Shown here: one piece after another, positions 23,210 through 32,811 of the stretch
How positions within the stretch are numbered: the stretch's first letter is position 1
Layout: the number at the start of each line of letters is the position of its first letter
Assembly (NCBI GenBank): GCA_016648135.1
Contig: JADDOH010001555.1
Location: 124,001-188,000, forward strand
Reading direction: 5' to 3'
Origin: Agrypnia vestita
Lineage: Eukaryota > Arthropoda > Insecta > Trichoptera > Phryganeidae
Length of the DNA: 64,000 nt
Made by a program: the position numbers and the translations under genes
Notes under the pieces: generated by a model
What the model was told of the DNA's origin: nothing
The model's database searches: none
Seen by the model: only the letters and a program-made list of their open reading frames with translations

Positions 23210-23490
23210 GTAATATATCAAAGATTCTTGTTTCGAATATACACATAGAACACTAAAAAATTTGATAATATGTGGATGTTGATACGATGGAATTGGTGAA
23301 CGTTGCATTGTGTAAAGTGATCACTTAGCTCAGCTCATATAGGTTTTAAGCCCAGAGCCACCGAATAAGAGACTTCCATCCACTTTTCTCATATATAAAT
23401 TAGCTTCGTCTCTGTGAGAATTCCATAATTTATCCTTAATTAATTAATCATCCCTCTGGGGACAAAATCCGGTAACTGTCAAATTAAGCG
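23210..23490 (-). repeat. Family X repeat, copy 4
   Basis: Inverted relative to copy 3: GATGGAATTGGTGAACGTTG, AAAGTGATCACTTAGC, then TTAGCTTCGTCTCTGTGAGA and CTCTGGGGACAAAATCCGGT. It forms a near head-to-head pair with copy 5. Confidence 0.75.
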
Positions 23491-23554
23491 AATTACAATA
23501 CATATAATTATCTAGTGTGTATGTAGTACATTATCTGTCCAATCTATGGAAATA

Positions 23555-23745
23555 TACTACATATAATTAAGATAAATTATAGAAGTCTCACAGAGACGAA
23601 GCTATCTATATGAGGAACATGTATTAAAGCCGTATATACGATGGCTCAGAACTTACAACCTGTATGAGCTGGCCTACACCACCTGACCACTCTACACAAT
23701 GCAATGTTCACCAATTTCATCTTAAGAACCACCACATATAAATAT
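23555..23745 (+). repeat. Family X repeat, copy 5
   Basis: AGTCTCACAGAGACGAAGCT at 23582 is the complement of the TTCGTCTCTGTGAGA block of copy 4. ACAATGCAATGTTCACCAAT and an ACCACATATA end follow. Confidence 0.75.
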
Positions 23746-23939
23746 ATACATATATTCCAAATCTGAAAACTTTCCGAGTTATTTGACGGAACTATACTGG
23801 AGACATATATGTACCTGCCCTTGAAATAGTATACACAGATTTTGCAGCTGGTAATGATACCTCTATATTATTAAATATATGTAATTTCAATTTATTTTTT
23901 ATATTATAACATTATTCTCTCCTTTCACAGAATAATAAT

Positions 23940-24130
23940 ATCGTGATGGATGTGGTATTCTATCATGGGTATAATTGGTGAACGGAACATTGTATAAATT
24001 GATCATTTAAGCCAAACATACGATAATTTGTAAGCCCTACAGACATCTAAAAAAATTGCATACCTACTTTCCCATATAAAAAACGGACTTCGTCTCTGTG
24101 AGACATCTATAATACAAAATCAGTTCATTA
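23940..24130 (-). repeat. Family X repeat, copy 6
   Basis: ATCATGGGTATAATTGGTGA, AACATTGTATAAATTGATCA, GTAAGCCCTACAGACATC and CTTCGTCTCTGTGAGACATC occur in family order. The copy directly abuts the Helitron at 24138. Confidence 0.75.
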
Positions 24131-24137
24131 TTAATTA

Positions 24138-24295
24138 CCAGCTGTAACCCGTCAAAAATTACGATACTTTTACATGTTCATGTCCTAAAGAATCAAACGA
24201 TAATAAAAAAAATCTAAAAAAATCTAAAAAAAGATAAAGAAGAAAAAAAAAATTTTATGCTTTAAAGCTACGACGGACGAATGGACAGAAAACAA
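24138..24295 (-). mobile_element. Non-autonomous Helitron, diverged and short
   Basis: On the minus strand the 3' end reads AATTTTTGACGGGTTACAGC then TGG, a CTRR terminus with a weakened hairpin. The 5' side keeps GTCCATTCGTCCGTCG. Most of the body seen at 18161 is missing. Confidence 0.55.
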
Positions 24296-24864
24296 AATTA
24301 TTATAATTGGGATTCTTTATGCTGAAGAAAATATTAGATGCGGAATTTTTATAAAAATTAAAACGTATATTAACTCATATGTCAGTTAGTGTTACGAGAA
24401 AAATGCTACTAAAAAGACGATAGTCGAGAAAATAATTGCTTTCTGAGAAATACCTGCGCACTTAGCGCTTTTTTAACGACGAAAGCGCTTGTGATGAATG
24501 ACGCCCAACACCATTCACGAAGAAAGGGACCGGGCACAGCGCCAGTTGGAGCTCTCGTACCTGCTCCAAGTATGAGAGCAAATATTGTCTAAGTTTATTT
24601 TTACACATTTCACAAAGAGTGTATGAAAATATATTTAGTACCGAATAAATAAATAAAACACTTGTGTTTCTTGGACATGCGTATCATAAATATATCATCT
24701 CTCCACGTATTAAGAACTTACCTTTTAAGCTAATATTACATGAATATACATATCATTAATGATGTTTCTAAGCGCTTTCCATTTTCTTCATTCTTACCCA
24801 AAAATACAAAAATCTCCAGACTCGTCGACTGCGATTACCTCCAAACAAATTTCATGATTATTGT

Positions 24865-24985
24865 ATCACAAATAAACTATCAGTTTTACAAAAATCATCA
24901 CAAATATGTCCACCAGTACCATATCGGACGCAATGAGATTCAATCTGTTGATACAATAAAAGACCTAGGTGTAATGGGTAACTAT
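24865..24985 (+). mobile_element. LINE reverse-transcriptase scrap
   Basis: YHIGRNEIQSVDTIKDLGV matches the block after the FADD motif of jockey/CR1-type reverse transcriptases (xxINGxxIxxVxxxKDLGV). It lies inside an 89-codon frame at 24740-25009 whose remainder is not recognisable, and the expected following strand is lost. It is short but specific. Confidence 0.55.
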
Positions 24986-25400
24986 GTACTTTGTACCATC
25001 TGCTTGTAATGACACTTGTTTTGTGTTGTACGTATTCGCGTACAATACACTTGATAAATATATTGTACGAAGATATAAAAATTACTATGGAGAAGGTACA
25101 TTATAGGTACAAATACCAACGATATACAATAGAATGCCCTCCAACGTGATTGGATTAAATTCATCAGCGAGGATCTAGGTGGCGTGCATGGAGTTCATTA
25201 TGAAACATTATTTATTTATTTATTGAAATTAAATGAATTATTTTTTATTTAAATTATATATATTTTAAATTAATTATTTTATTATTAAATTAATTATAAT
25301 AAACAGCCTTTACGCTTATTAATTCCTGTGTTGTAAATTGGATGTATATTTTCACAAGACTTAGTACCTTTATGTATATTTTATGTTTTAATTTTATTAA

Positions 25401-25608
25401 GTTGTTAGCAGCGGCGTGCGGTGGAAACATTGCAGCATGACTTTTACGTAACATTTACGTTCATACCACAAGTATTATCATAGTATTCATACTTTAATAT
25501 ATCATAATATTCTATCAGACAAATATTTATTTTCTATTTTTATTTCAAAATACGTGTTTAGGAAAAAGTCATACTTCAATGTTGTCACTGCGCGTGCCTG
25601 GTTGCTAG
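25401..25608. mobile_element. hAT-like MITE with 8-bp target duplication
   Basis: The element at 25409-25600 starts CAGCGGCGTGC and ends GCGCGTGCCTG. Terminal inverted repeats of about 35 bases share GCATGACTTTT inside. It is flanked by GTTGTTAG (25401-25408) and GTTGCTAG (25601-25608), an 8-bp duplication with one change. The CAGNGGCG-type end and 8-bp duplication point to the hAT superfamily. A second copy lies at 52237-52459 in opposite orientation. Confidence 0.8.
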
Positions 25609-26175
25609 TTAAATAATATAAATCGTTGTTAAGAGAAATCCACTGATAACCAAATAAGGTAAGTGAGATCTCTGCTACAAAAATATAATAATAAAAAATT
25701 GTTAAAGGTCGATATGTACTTTTTTTCATTACTATTATTATTTTAATTTTATGTTTTCACTTTTAAACACATATTATTAGAATGACGCGTTTACTGCCAG
25801 TTAGCAATAAATCCGTCATTATAAATAATTAAAATAAATTTCCTGTATACAATTTTATAAAACTAACTCCATGAGAACATTATGAGTAGGAGACGAATGG
25901 TGATATACGTAAAAATGGTTTAACTAGATTTTGAAAAAGGTATAATTGCTTTAGTCTACTTTTAAAGATAGTCTACCAGCGGTGATTCATACATCACTGC
26001 GATCATCTTTGTACTATTCTTTTGGAGGCAAATCTCCGAGAGAAATATAATCCGCGTAAACGCTTTATGAAACTCCTATTCGAATACCTTCAAATATAAA
26101 AAAAATATTCGTGAATAAAATAAAAGAAAAAAGAAAATAAATAAAAATTAAATATTTTAATAAATAATACTCCTT

Positions 26176-26465
26176 AAATCATAAAATCAAAATAGATAAT
26201 TTAGAAACAAGCGGAGTTTATGAAATTTCATGCGGAGATTGTAATAGTTAATACATCGGTCAAACTTGTAGAAATATCGATATAAAATTAAGAGAGCATC
26301 TCATTGTCTAACTGGTAATAACATTTCTGAATTTTCTAACCCATCATAAATAATAATGTACACAAAAGTAAAGTACACGAATAAAAACAATTTTTATTCG
26401 TGTACTATTAAACTTCGCCAAACACCATGACATCGCGCATAAAGGATATAAAATGAATAATTAAG
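26176..26465 (+). mobile_element. Penelope-like element, GIY-YIG endonuclease remnant
   Basis: The frame starting near 26176 reads KSKIDNLETSGVYEISCGDC, then one stop where the first residue of the YIG block should be, then YIGQTCRNIDIKLREHL. After a degenerate stretch it ends LLNFAKHHDIAHKGYKMN at about 26405-26457. SGVY, CGDC, YIGQT and the arginine-containing helix are the landmarks of the GIY-YIG nuclease at the C-terminus of Penelope retroelements. A 16-bp perfect hairpin (26372-26406) interrupts it. The reverse transcriptase upstream is not recognisable. Confidence 0.8.
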
Positions 26466-26633
26466 AATGTTAAGAAATTAATAAATATTACTTTTATTAA
26501 CTCTTCTCATCTTCTCTCGATATCCCGTTACAATAACCTAGAAACCAGTAAGTCTAGCTCATTTTGTCAAAACCTAACTAATTAAATAATTTCTTCAATA
26601 AATGCAACATGATTTTGTGGTATGTGTATACGT

Positions 26634-26690
26634 TTTATCCTGATGAAAGAACTATTGGCCCCGATACAAATCAGTGATGTAAAAAAAATA
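26634..26690 (+). ncRNA. Hammerhead-like motif, 3' of Penelope endonuclease remnant
   Basis: CTGATGA at 26640-26646, a decayed stem II region (AAGAACTATTGGCCCC) and GATAC in place of GAAAC lie about 180 bases downstream of the endonuclease remnant. This is where Penelope elements carry their pseudo-LTR/hammerhead. It anchors all similar motifs in the window to this class. As it stands, stem II is too mutated to be active. Confidence 0.55.
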
Positions 26691-27039
26691 AACTCTCGTT
26701 TTAAATGAAGTAATAATTATTTAGTAATTCCACCTAGTCAGTGTAAAAATTCTACATTAGAATGTAGTTTGGTGCTTCACCTGTCGATAAGAAATTCTAT
26801 TACTCTCGAAACTCGAGTTTTAAGAATACACCTAGTATAATTATTAAACTTGCGTAAAATTTATATTTTTACCCATTTTAATGGACATCGGATTGCGAAT
26901 TTATGCTTCAAAAACGAAATTTTCGTAGCTTCACCACTGCTTTCAAATGAGATTTTCAAAACTTTAAACTTTACCAAATTAAAAGTCCCTTAAACGATAC
27001 ACTACACAATTAGAGACAGAGTCCGCCCGAGTCTATTAT

Positions 27040-27290
27040 TTAAAAATGCAATTTTCTAGGTTTTCCATCCGAAGCGCTCCCCCTGTGGGGAAATAAACTT
27101 TCTTCCCTTAGCTTATTAAGGCTTTGGCGGAAAACGGGACCATAAGCCCGAACTACTCTACTCAAATGAGACCCCTAATGCGGACAATTGAATTAAAAAT
27201 TTCATCCAGAAGCCATTTTACCTTGGGTACCTGCTCAGTGTCGCGGTCGCTGTGAAATTCTAACGGTTATGCGTTCAGTTACTTTTTTCA
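27040..27290. promoter_or_regulatory. Mixed-composition island, possible regulatory DNA
   Basis: AAGCGCTCCCCCTGTGGGG, GGCGGAAAACGGGACC and GTGTCGCGGTCGCTGTG lie in otherwise AT-rich DNA. There is no coding frame and no repeat partner here. Confidence 0.25.
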
Positions 27291-27299
27291 TGAAGTTGG

Positions 27300-28495
27300 G
27301 GATCATTTTTTTGGGGGAGGCTTATTAAAAATTATTTTATTTTGAATATATTTCGTAAAAAAATATATACTATACTTATGACCTCACATAAGTCATAAAA
27401 AAATTATGAAATACACAAAATTCACATTTACAACTATAATTAATTTATTAAATCCAGCATTCGTCTGTGCATGAAAGTATTTGTATTTCATTATTTTTTT
27501 ATCTATATCCAATATTAACGAGTTTATGATGTCTTAAGGTTTTGAAAAGTCGTTATTTTAATTTATGGAATAAATTCAAGTATCAAGTATCAAGCTAGTT
27601 ATTGAAATTATATAAAATATTTAGGAGGTCAATTTATAAAAAAAAAACTGCACGTTCATTTATTTATAATAATCAACGAAAATCTTTTCATAAGAGGATG
27701 ATTTTGTATTTTTACCGAAATCTACTCAAAAAGATCTATTGAAAAAAATGTTTAATATTTAGAAATATCAAAGTCCATAAGAAAGTAGGTACTGTAATAT
27801 TTTTAATAAGATATATATATATGCTTAAAAATTACTTTTTTTACATTGATTAATTTGTCTGCTTTTTATTTTACTTAATTTATTCTTTATTATTTATATT
27901 TTTTTATTATTATATGACCATTGATATCAATGTATTTAATTACTGTACGTGTATATATGTAATTACTGTGTCGTAACATATGTAAAGTATGTCATGTAAT
28001 AACATATTTTTATTATTTTATTAGCGTTTTCATAACAAATGTTATACAAATAATGTTTGCCTAGCTTAAAAATAAAGATTGATGTATTTTTTATGGAATA
28101 ATTTGTAATGAAAAAAAAAGTGATTTTACGACAATATATTTTACTATTTTGTATTTATGTAATATGTATATAAAGAAATGCAAAGGCGTGTACAGTATAC
28201 GCGTATAAAATTACAAAAGTAAGTCAATTAAAACAAATTAACAATCCTTAGAACAGCTTATTCAATCAATCTAATTCAGTGGCAAAACGAAATTGGACTA
28301 CTTTCCACCCTCCCTCATTCTCCAAATTTTCCACCTGCCATCACTGTCGTTGTCACTCTATTTCGCCATCCGCATCTCTCAAGAACACACTCCAATCTTA
28401 ACACATTTTAAAAAGTATAACTTTTATGTTATATCACGGATGGCGGTAGCAAAATACAACTCACATACGAAATAAGTTGCAAAAAGTTAACAAAA
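27300..28495. other. AT-rich DNA without recognisable feature
   Basis: Only low-information AT-rich sequence is seen, including a short (TA)n tract near 27812. The short frames have no recognisable content. Confidence 0.45.
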
Positions 28496-28499
28496 ATAT

Positions 28500-28700
28500 A
28501 ACTCAAAAATTTTATAGTTGTGGTAGTCTATCATGGGTGGATTTGGTGAGCGTTAAATTATATAAGGTGATCACTAGCTAAGCCAGCCGTACGATAGGTT
28601 GTAAGCCCTATAAATACCAAAAAAAAAGACTTACATATTTATTTGCTATTTAATATATAGCTTCGTCTCTATGAAACATGTATAAAATATATTGATTAAC
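28500..28700 (-). repeat. Family X repeat, copy 7
   Basis: TGTGGTAGTCTATCATGGGT, TTGGTGAGCGTTAAATTATA, AAGGTGATCACTAGC, GCCGTACGATAGGTTGTAAG and TAGCTTCGTCTCTATGA follow the family order. Confidence 0.75.
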
Positions 28701-28704
28701 ATTT

Positions 28705-29770
28705 ATATATCCTTCTTCTTCTTCACATCGCTTAAATTGTATCACTGCTTTTTGTCGTGCGCAGTTCTAATTCATGTAAAAGCCGCAATTTTCTTCCCAT
28801 CCCACCTCTACTTCTATGGTCCAGACATGGACATCACTCAGAATCCTCTACGTCTACCTTCAGCTACATATATAACCACCGTTGTCTCAATTCAATATCT
28901 TGTCAATCAGCTGATCTGTGGAAATTTTGGTAACTTTTTCTGTTTATCTTAGCAACTTGTAGGACTTTTCATTTGTCAATAAAATTCCCAAAATTTATCC
29001 CTTTGTGTAACAGCCTGCTTAGAAATAGTCTGCTGTATGTCTGACTGCTTTTTTACTTTAGTATAGAAAGAATGCACTGATATGAAATAAGCATATATTT
29101 AAAAAAAATATATCCTCAAAATTTGTAATAAATTATATTGGACTTCTGCTACTGTAACGTTCGATTTTTATTCCATGTATTCAAATAACTACGGCTATTT
29201 AAAACCTGGCCCTAAGATGCAGCGATTTTGGTTTAACACATTACAGAACTCAGCTTAATCTTATATCTTAAACCGTTACTGCCAATTTTTTTAACGGATA
29301 TAATTTAAAATGCAGAAATAGCAAAATAATATTATCAACAAATATATTATATTGTAATGTACCGCCTTTAGTAATTCATTTTAATTTATAGTCATTATAT
29401 GAAAGCCACATGCATTTGTGTGAGTAACAGTGCATTAACAAAAAATCTGACAATATTTTTTTGAATAAAAGATAGATGCAATAAATAAATATAAATACCT
29501 AGTATTTTATTTTCTAAACCTAAAATAAGCTTTGCTAAATGTTTTATAAAAAATACTCTTATTCCGTTAAACTCTTATTTCAAAATTGTTATTAAATAAA
29601 ATGAAACATTGACTTTATGCTTTTTATAATTATTTTTTTATATAAATAATTTTTTTTTTCATATTTAGATTTTTTTTAAATAAACTGTTTAGTAAAAATT
29701 AAAACAAATAATCGCATCCATTACTATATCGCATATGTCATTGGTAATAATCATTAATCGAAATATATAA
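28705..29770. other. AT-rich DNA without recognisable feature
   Basis: No recognisable coding region or repeat. An 86-codon frame at 28692-28952 shows no family resemblance. Confidence 0.4.
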
Positions 29771-29774
29771 TTCT

Positions 29775-30266
29775 CAACGACCTAACAATGTCCGTCGCGC
29801 TAAAAACGCTTAGGCAGAGAGGATAGAGCGCCACACTCTCTCTGTCCTGAAACACATTCATACATCTTCGCGTACACGCTCGATGATTGTTGAGGTTCCT
29901 AACAGTACCATTCTCCAACTGGTTGATCTAGTCATGCCACATCTTCTGCGGCCATCCTCTCTTTCTAGTGCCATCAACACCATTTCTAGTGCCGTCATAT
30001 ATTTTTATTACCATTCTTTTTTCACACATTCGCTCAACACGCCTAAACCATCTGAGCGACCCTTTTTCATTACTAATCTTTTTCATCCTAACAACTATGC
30101 TAAGATCAGCTTTACTTTATTTTTTAACATCTTCGTTCTTAACTCTATTATAAATGGATTTAAGCATACCTCTGAGTGATCTTATTTCTACTTCATTCTG
30201 TCAACTTCCATCCCTCTTCTGCCAGCTTCGGGTGTTGTCTTCTGTCTACTGTCATCCAGAATCCCT
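29775..30266 (-). mobile_element. Non-LTR retrotransposon 3' fragment, family A, copy 2
   Basis: The antisense text follows the copies at 13745 and 30300: GGCAGAGAGGATAGAGCG, ATTCATACATCTTCGCG, then the stretch encoding the GRPR and WHDQI-type region. It is broken by a short internal duplication (TTTCTAGTGCC... around 29964-29994) and several frameshifts. It lies immediately downstream of, and in the same orientation as, copy 3. Confidence 0.7.
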
Positions 30267-30299
30267 TTGTTTACCGCTAGTCTTCCCTCGGTAGACACT

Positions 30300-30745
30300 G
30301 TGATCACATACTTACTTACTTATTTACTTACTTACTTACCATCACGCCGTTTCCCCGTGGGGGTAGGCAGAGAAGATATAGCGCCACACTCTTCTATCCT
30401 GACATACAACTTCGCCCCATCTACATTCATACATCTTCGCATGCAAGATCGCCTCTTTTTGAGGCTTCTAACGGCACCATCTTCCAGTATCTGGTTAATC
30501 TGGTCATTCCACGTCTTCCGCGATCGCACTCTCTTTCTGGCGCCATCAACACTTGCATTATATACCTTTCTTACCATTCTTCTAAGATCAGCTTTACATT
30601 CATTCTTGATATCTGCATTCTTTACTCTATCATAAATTGATTTGCCGCATATACATCTGAGGGATCTCATCTTCACTGCATTCAATCTACTTTCGTTCCT
30701 CTTCTGCCAGCTCTGGGCTTCTTTTCCATACGTGATCACAAAAGC
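30300..30745 (-). mobile_element. Non-LTR retrotransposon C-terminal fragment, family A, copy 3 (best)
   Basis: An uninterrupted minus frame (30332-30739) carries YGKEAQSWQKRNESRLNAVK, MRSLRCICGKSIYDRV, then RKVYNASVDGARKRVRSRKT, WNDQINQILEDG and RRSCMRRCMNVDGAK. Compared with the family layout, about 25 residues containing the usual WxGHVxRM block are missing between DLRR and MVRK. The 3' tail is an ACTT-type repeat at 30310-30340. It is only the post-RT end and cannot transpose. Confidence 0.8.
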
Positions 30746-30850
30746 CAGCTAATACAGGTCATAAGCCCTGTGACATCCTGTAAATATTTCCTGTAGTGTA
30801 TTATGTAGTGTCTGTGAGACTTCCATAATTTACCTTCATTGATAAAATCA
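30737..30850 (-). repeat. Family X repeat, copy 8 (partial)
   Basis: TGATCACAAAAGCCAGCTAA, CAGGTCATAAGCCC and TGTCTGTGAGACTTCCATAA are family X blocks from its central and right parts. The copy touches the 5' end of the LINE fragment at 30745. Confidence 0.55.
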
Positions 30851-30889
30851 AGGCAGCTTTTTTTAACAAGTGCCCTTAGATTCAGGCTG

Positions 30890-31165
30890 CAGTGAGGAAA
30901 GTTTTTTGAGTGGGCTCGTAAGCCTCCCGCCAAAATTGAGGACGAGCGATGAGAAAGGCGGCAAAAAATCCAGGAACGGCGGGAAACCCTTCCCGCCCAA
31001 GCTGCTTATCACTAATGAACAAGTTAACTCAATTTAAAGCGGAAACTCGGGCTCCCCCGAGCGGAGGCTTCAGGTACATCTGTCGGACGGAGCCAGGTAT
31101 TTAATGAGAGTGATCGCTGGCAGACCCACCCAGGCCTTTGCGAATGATCCTTGCTAAATTTCTCT
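30890..31165. promoter_or_regulatory. GC-rich island, possible regulatory DNA
   Basis: CCCGCCAAAATTGAGGACG, GGCGGGAAACCCTTCCCGCC and CTCGGGCTCCCCCGAG (a hairpin) precede a block with GGAGCCAGGTATTTAATGAG. There is no sustained reading frame. It contrasts strongly with the AT-rich flanks. Confidence 0.35.
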
Positions 31166-31169
31166 GAAT

Positions 31170-31885
31170 GGATATTGTTTTCGGCATTTTCTTAAGAATA
31201 TAAATAAAAAATATAAGAAAAAGTTTTTCAGATCTTTTGTATACCCATTAATAGTTAATGGTTAATTTTTAAGTAATCATATTTCAAAATGTTTTTTAGG
31301 CCATTTTTTTTCTGTGATATTTTTGTCTTTGATGCCTGCGGTGAATGTTTCGTGATCGCTGACCGCCGATCACAATGATGAAGTGTCATACAGAATTAGC
31401 GTTCAAAGTATTCTGCTCCAATTGCCAGCCAGGATTTTAAATAATGAAATCCGAAACATTTGACACGGTGTTCCGTTGTCCTTGCTTCTTTTGTAAAATT
31501 GACGTTTTACGTGCGGTTTCTAAAATTACGATGTATCCGATATTTTTTAAAGTTTAAGTCTTTCGGAAATGGTCGTGTAGCTTTGTTTCCGAATTCGACT
31601 TTCTAGCTTTGTAACCGTAGTTTGAGTTAAAGTCTTTCGGAAATAGAAATATCGCGCTATGTTTATAAATTCACGCGATTACACCACGTGAAGCTCTGAA
31701 ACTCAAGAACCAGGACGGACTCCGTAAGTACAATTTCAACTGTGTAAATAGTTATAATAGAGATATTTCTAATGTCTAGACCATGCGCTTTATCGGGGTG
31801 ACTGAGGAGGAAAATCTTTATTTCTTTACTCCGACCCTCGTTCGGTGGTAGCAATTTCGTCCATCATCGTACAATGGATGTGGCG
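31170..31885. other. Mixed DNA without recognisable feature
   Basis: An AT-rich start leads into moderately mixed composition. TAAAGTCTTTCGGAAAT occurs at about 31633 and a variant, TTTAAGTCTTTCGGAAATGG, at about 31554, a small local duplication. No coding or element signal. Confidence 0.4.
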
Positions 31886-31890
31886 GCATT

Positions 31891-32071
31891 TCTGTGATAC
31901 ACGACCGTGTAGTTTTCTGAGATATTCTGCCGTGTATATCTGACTTCTTTGGCCGACGTTTCGGACAACAACACATCGGACCCTGCAATGCTATCTGAAA
32001 CGTCAGCCAGAGAAGTCAGATATACATACACTGCAAATATCCCTGAAAACTGTATGCAGAAGATGTATCAC
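31891..32071. mobile_element. Fold-back pair of Penelope-type termini (GAAACGTC subfamily)
   Basis: About 80 bases at 31891-31970 (TGTGATACACGACC... GTATATCTGACTTC... CGACGTTTCGGA) are complementary, with mismatches, to 31993-32071. Each arm carries the GAAACGTC block at its inner end. The spacer holds CCGATGT on the minus strand, in the place of CTGATGA. ACGT at the stem III position is self-complementary. The core is degenerate. Confidence 0.6.
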
Positions 32072-32099
32072 AATATTTTTGAGTAGGTACATATGTGTT

Positions 32100-32175
32100 A
32101 ATTTTTTTTTTTAAATAAAAAAATTTAAAAAAAAATTAAATTTTAAATAAAAAAAGAAAATTTAAAAAAAAAGAA
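32100..32175. repeat. A/T low-complexity tract
   Basis: Long runs of A and T with only occasional other bases. No further meaning can be read from it. Confidence 0.85.
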
Positions 32176-32454
32176 TACACTTACTGAATTTTTGTCGAGT
32201 ACTATTTATATTCTTTTTACTTATTTTCCAATAATTATTCTTTAATTATTAATATTTCTATTAATTATATTTAATTGCTCTTTATATTTTCTATTTATTA
32301 ATTTGTTTAATAATTTAACTACTTTTTTAATAACTGAAAATATAACAAATAGTAGATATACGTTTTCGTAAATATGTACATTTTAATTAATAATATAGAT
32401 TTTTTATGTTTAATAAATATTTAAATAAACCTTATTAAAAACATAATTTTTATC

Positions 32455-32665
32455 TGAACCATATACAATATTTGAGTTTTTTATCACTATTATAGTTTTC
32501 AGAGGAACAGTTTCTCCCACAATCAGGTATAGTTAAAAATCATAGCCAAAAATTGATAATTTTATTAAATAACCCGAATAGATTGACGACATAGTTATTA
32601 ATTACACCTGATGATAACAGGGACAGCTCTTCTCGAAACTATAATAGTGATAAAAAAACTCAAAT
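32455..32665. mobile_element. Fold-back pair of Penelope-type termini with hammerhead-like cores
   Basis: TTTGAGTTTTTTATCACTAT at 32471 is the complement of ATAGTGATAAAAAAACTCAA at 32642, so two copies face each other. The plus copy has CTGATGA at 32608-32614 and GAAAC at 32635-32639. The minus copy has CTGATTG (32520-32526) and AAAAC. Stem II is imperfect in both. Related copies are at 36511 and 52690. Confidence 0.65.
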
Positions 32666-32811
32666 AATGCACGTGTTGTACAATAAAAATAAAATTTGAA
32701 TAAAATTTTGCAACGCGAAGTGTTGGTAGTTACAAGAAATTAAATTAAATTTCAATTTAACAAATAATTAAATTACATTATTAATTTAAATTAAACAAAT
32801 TTGTATTAACC

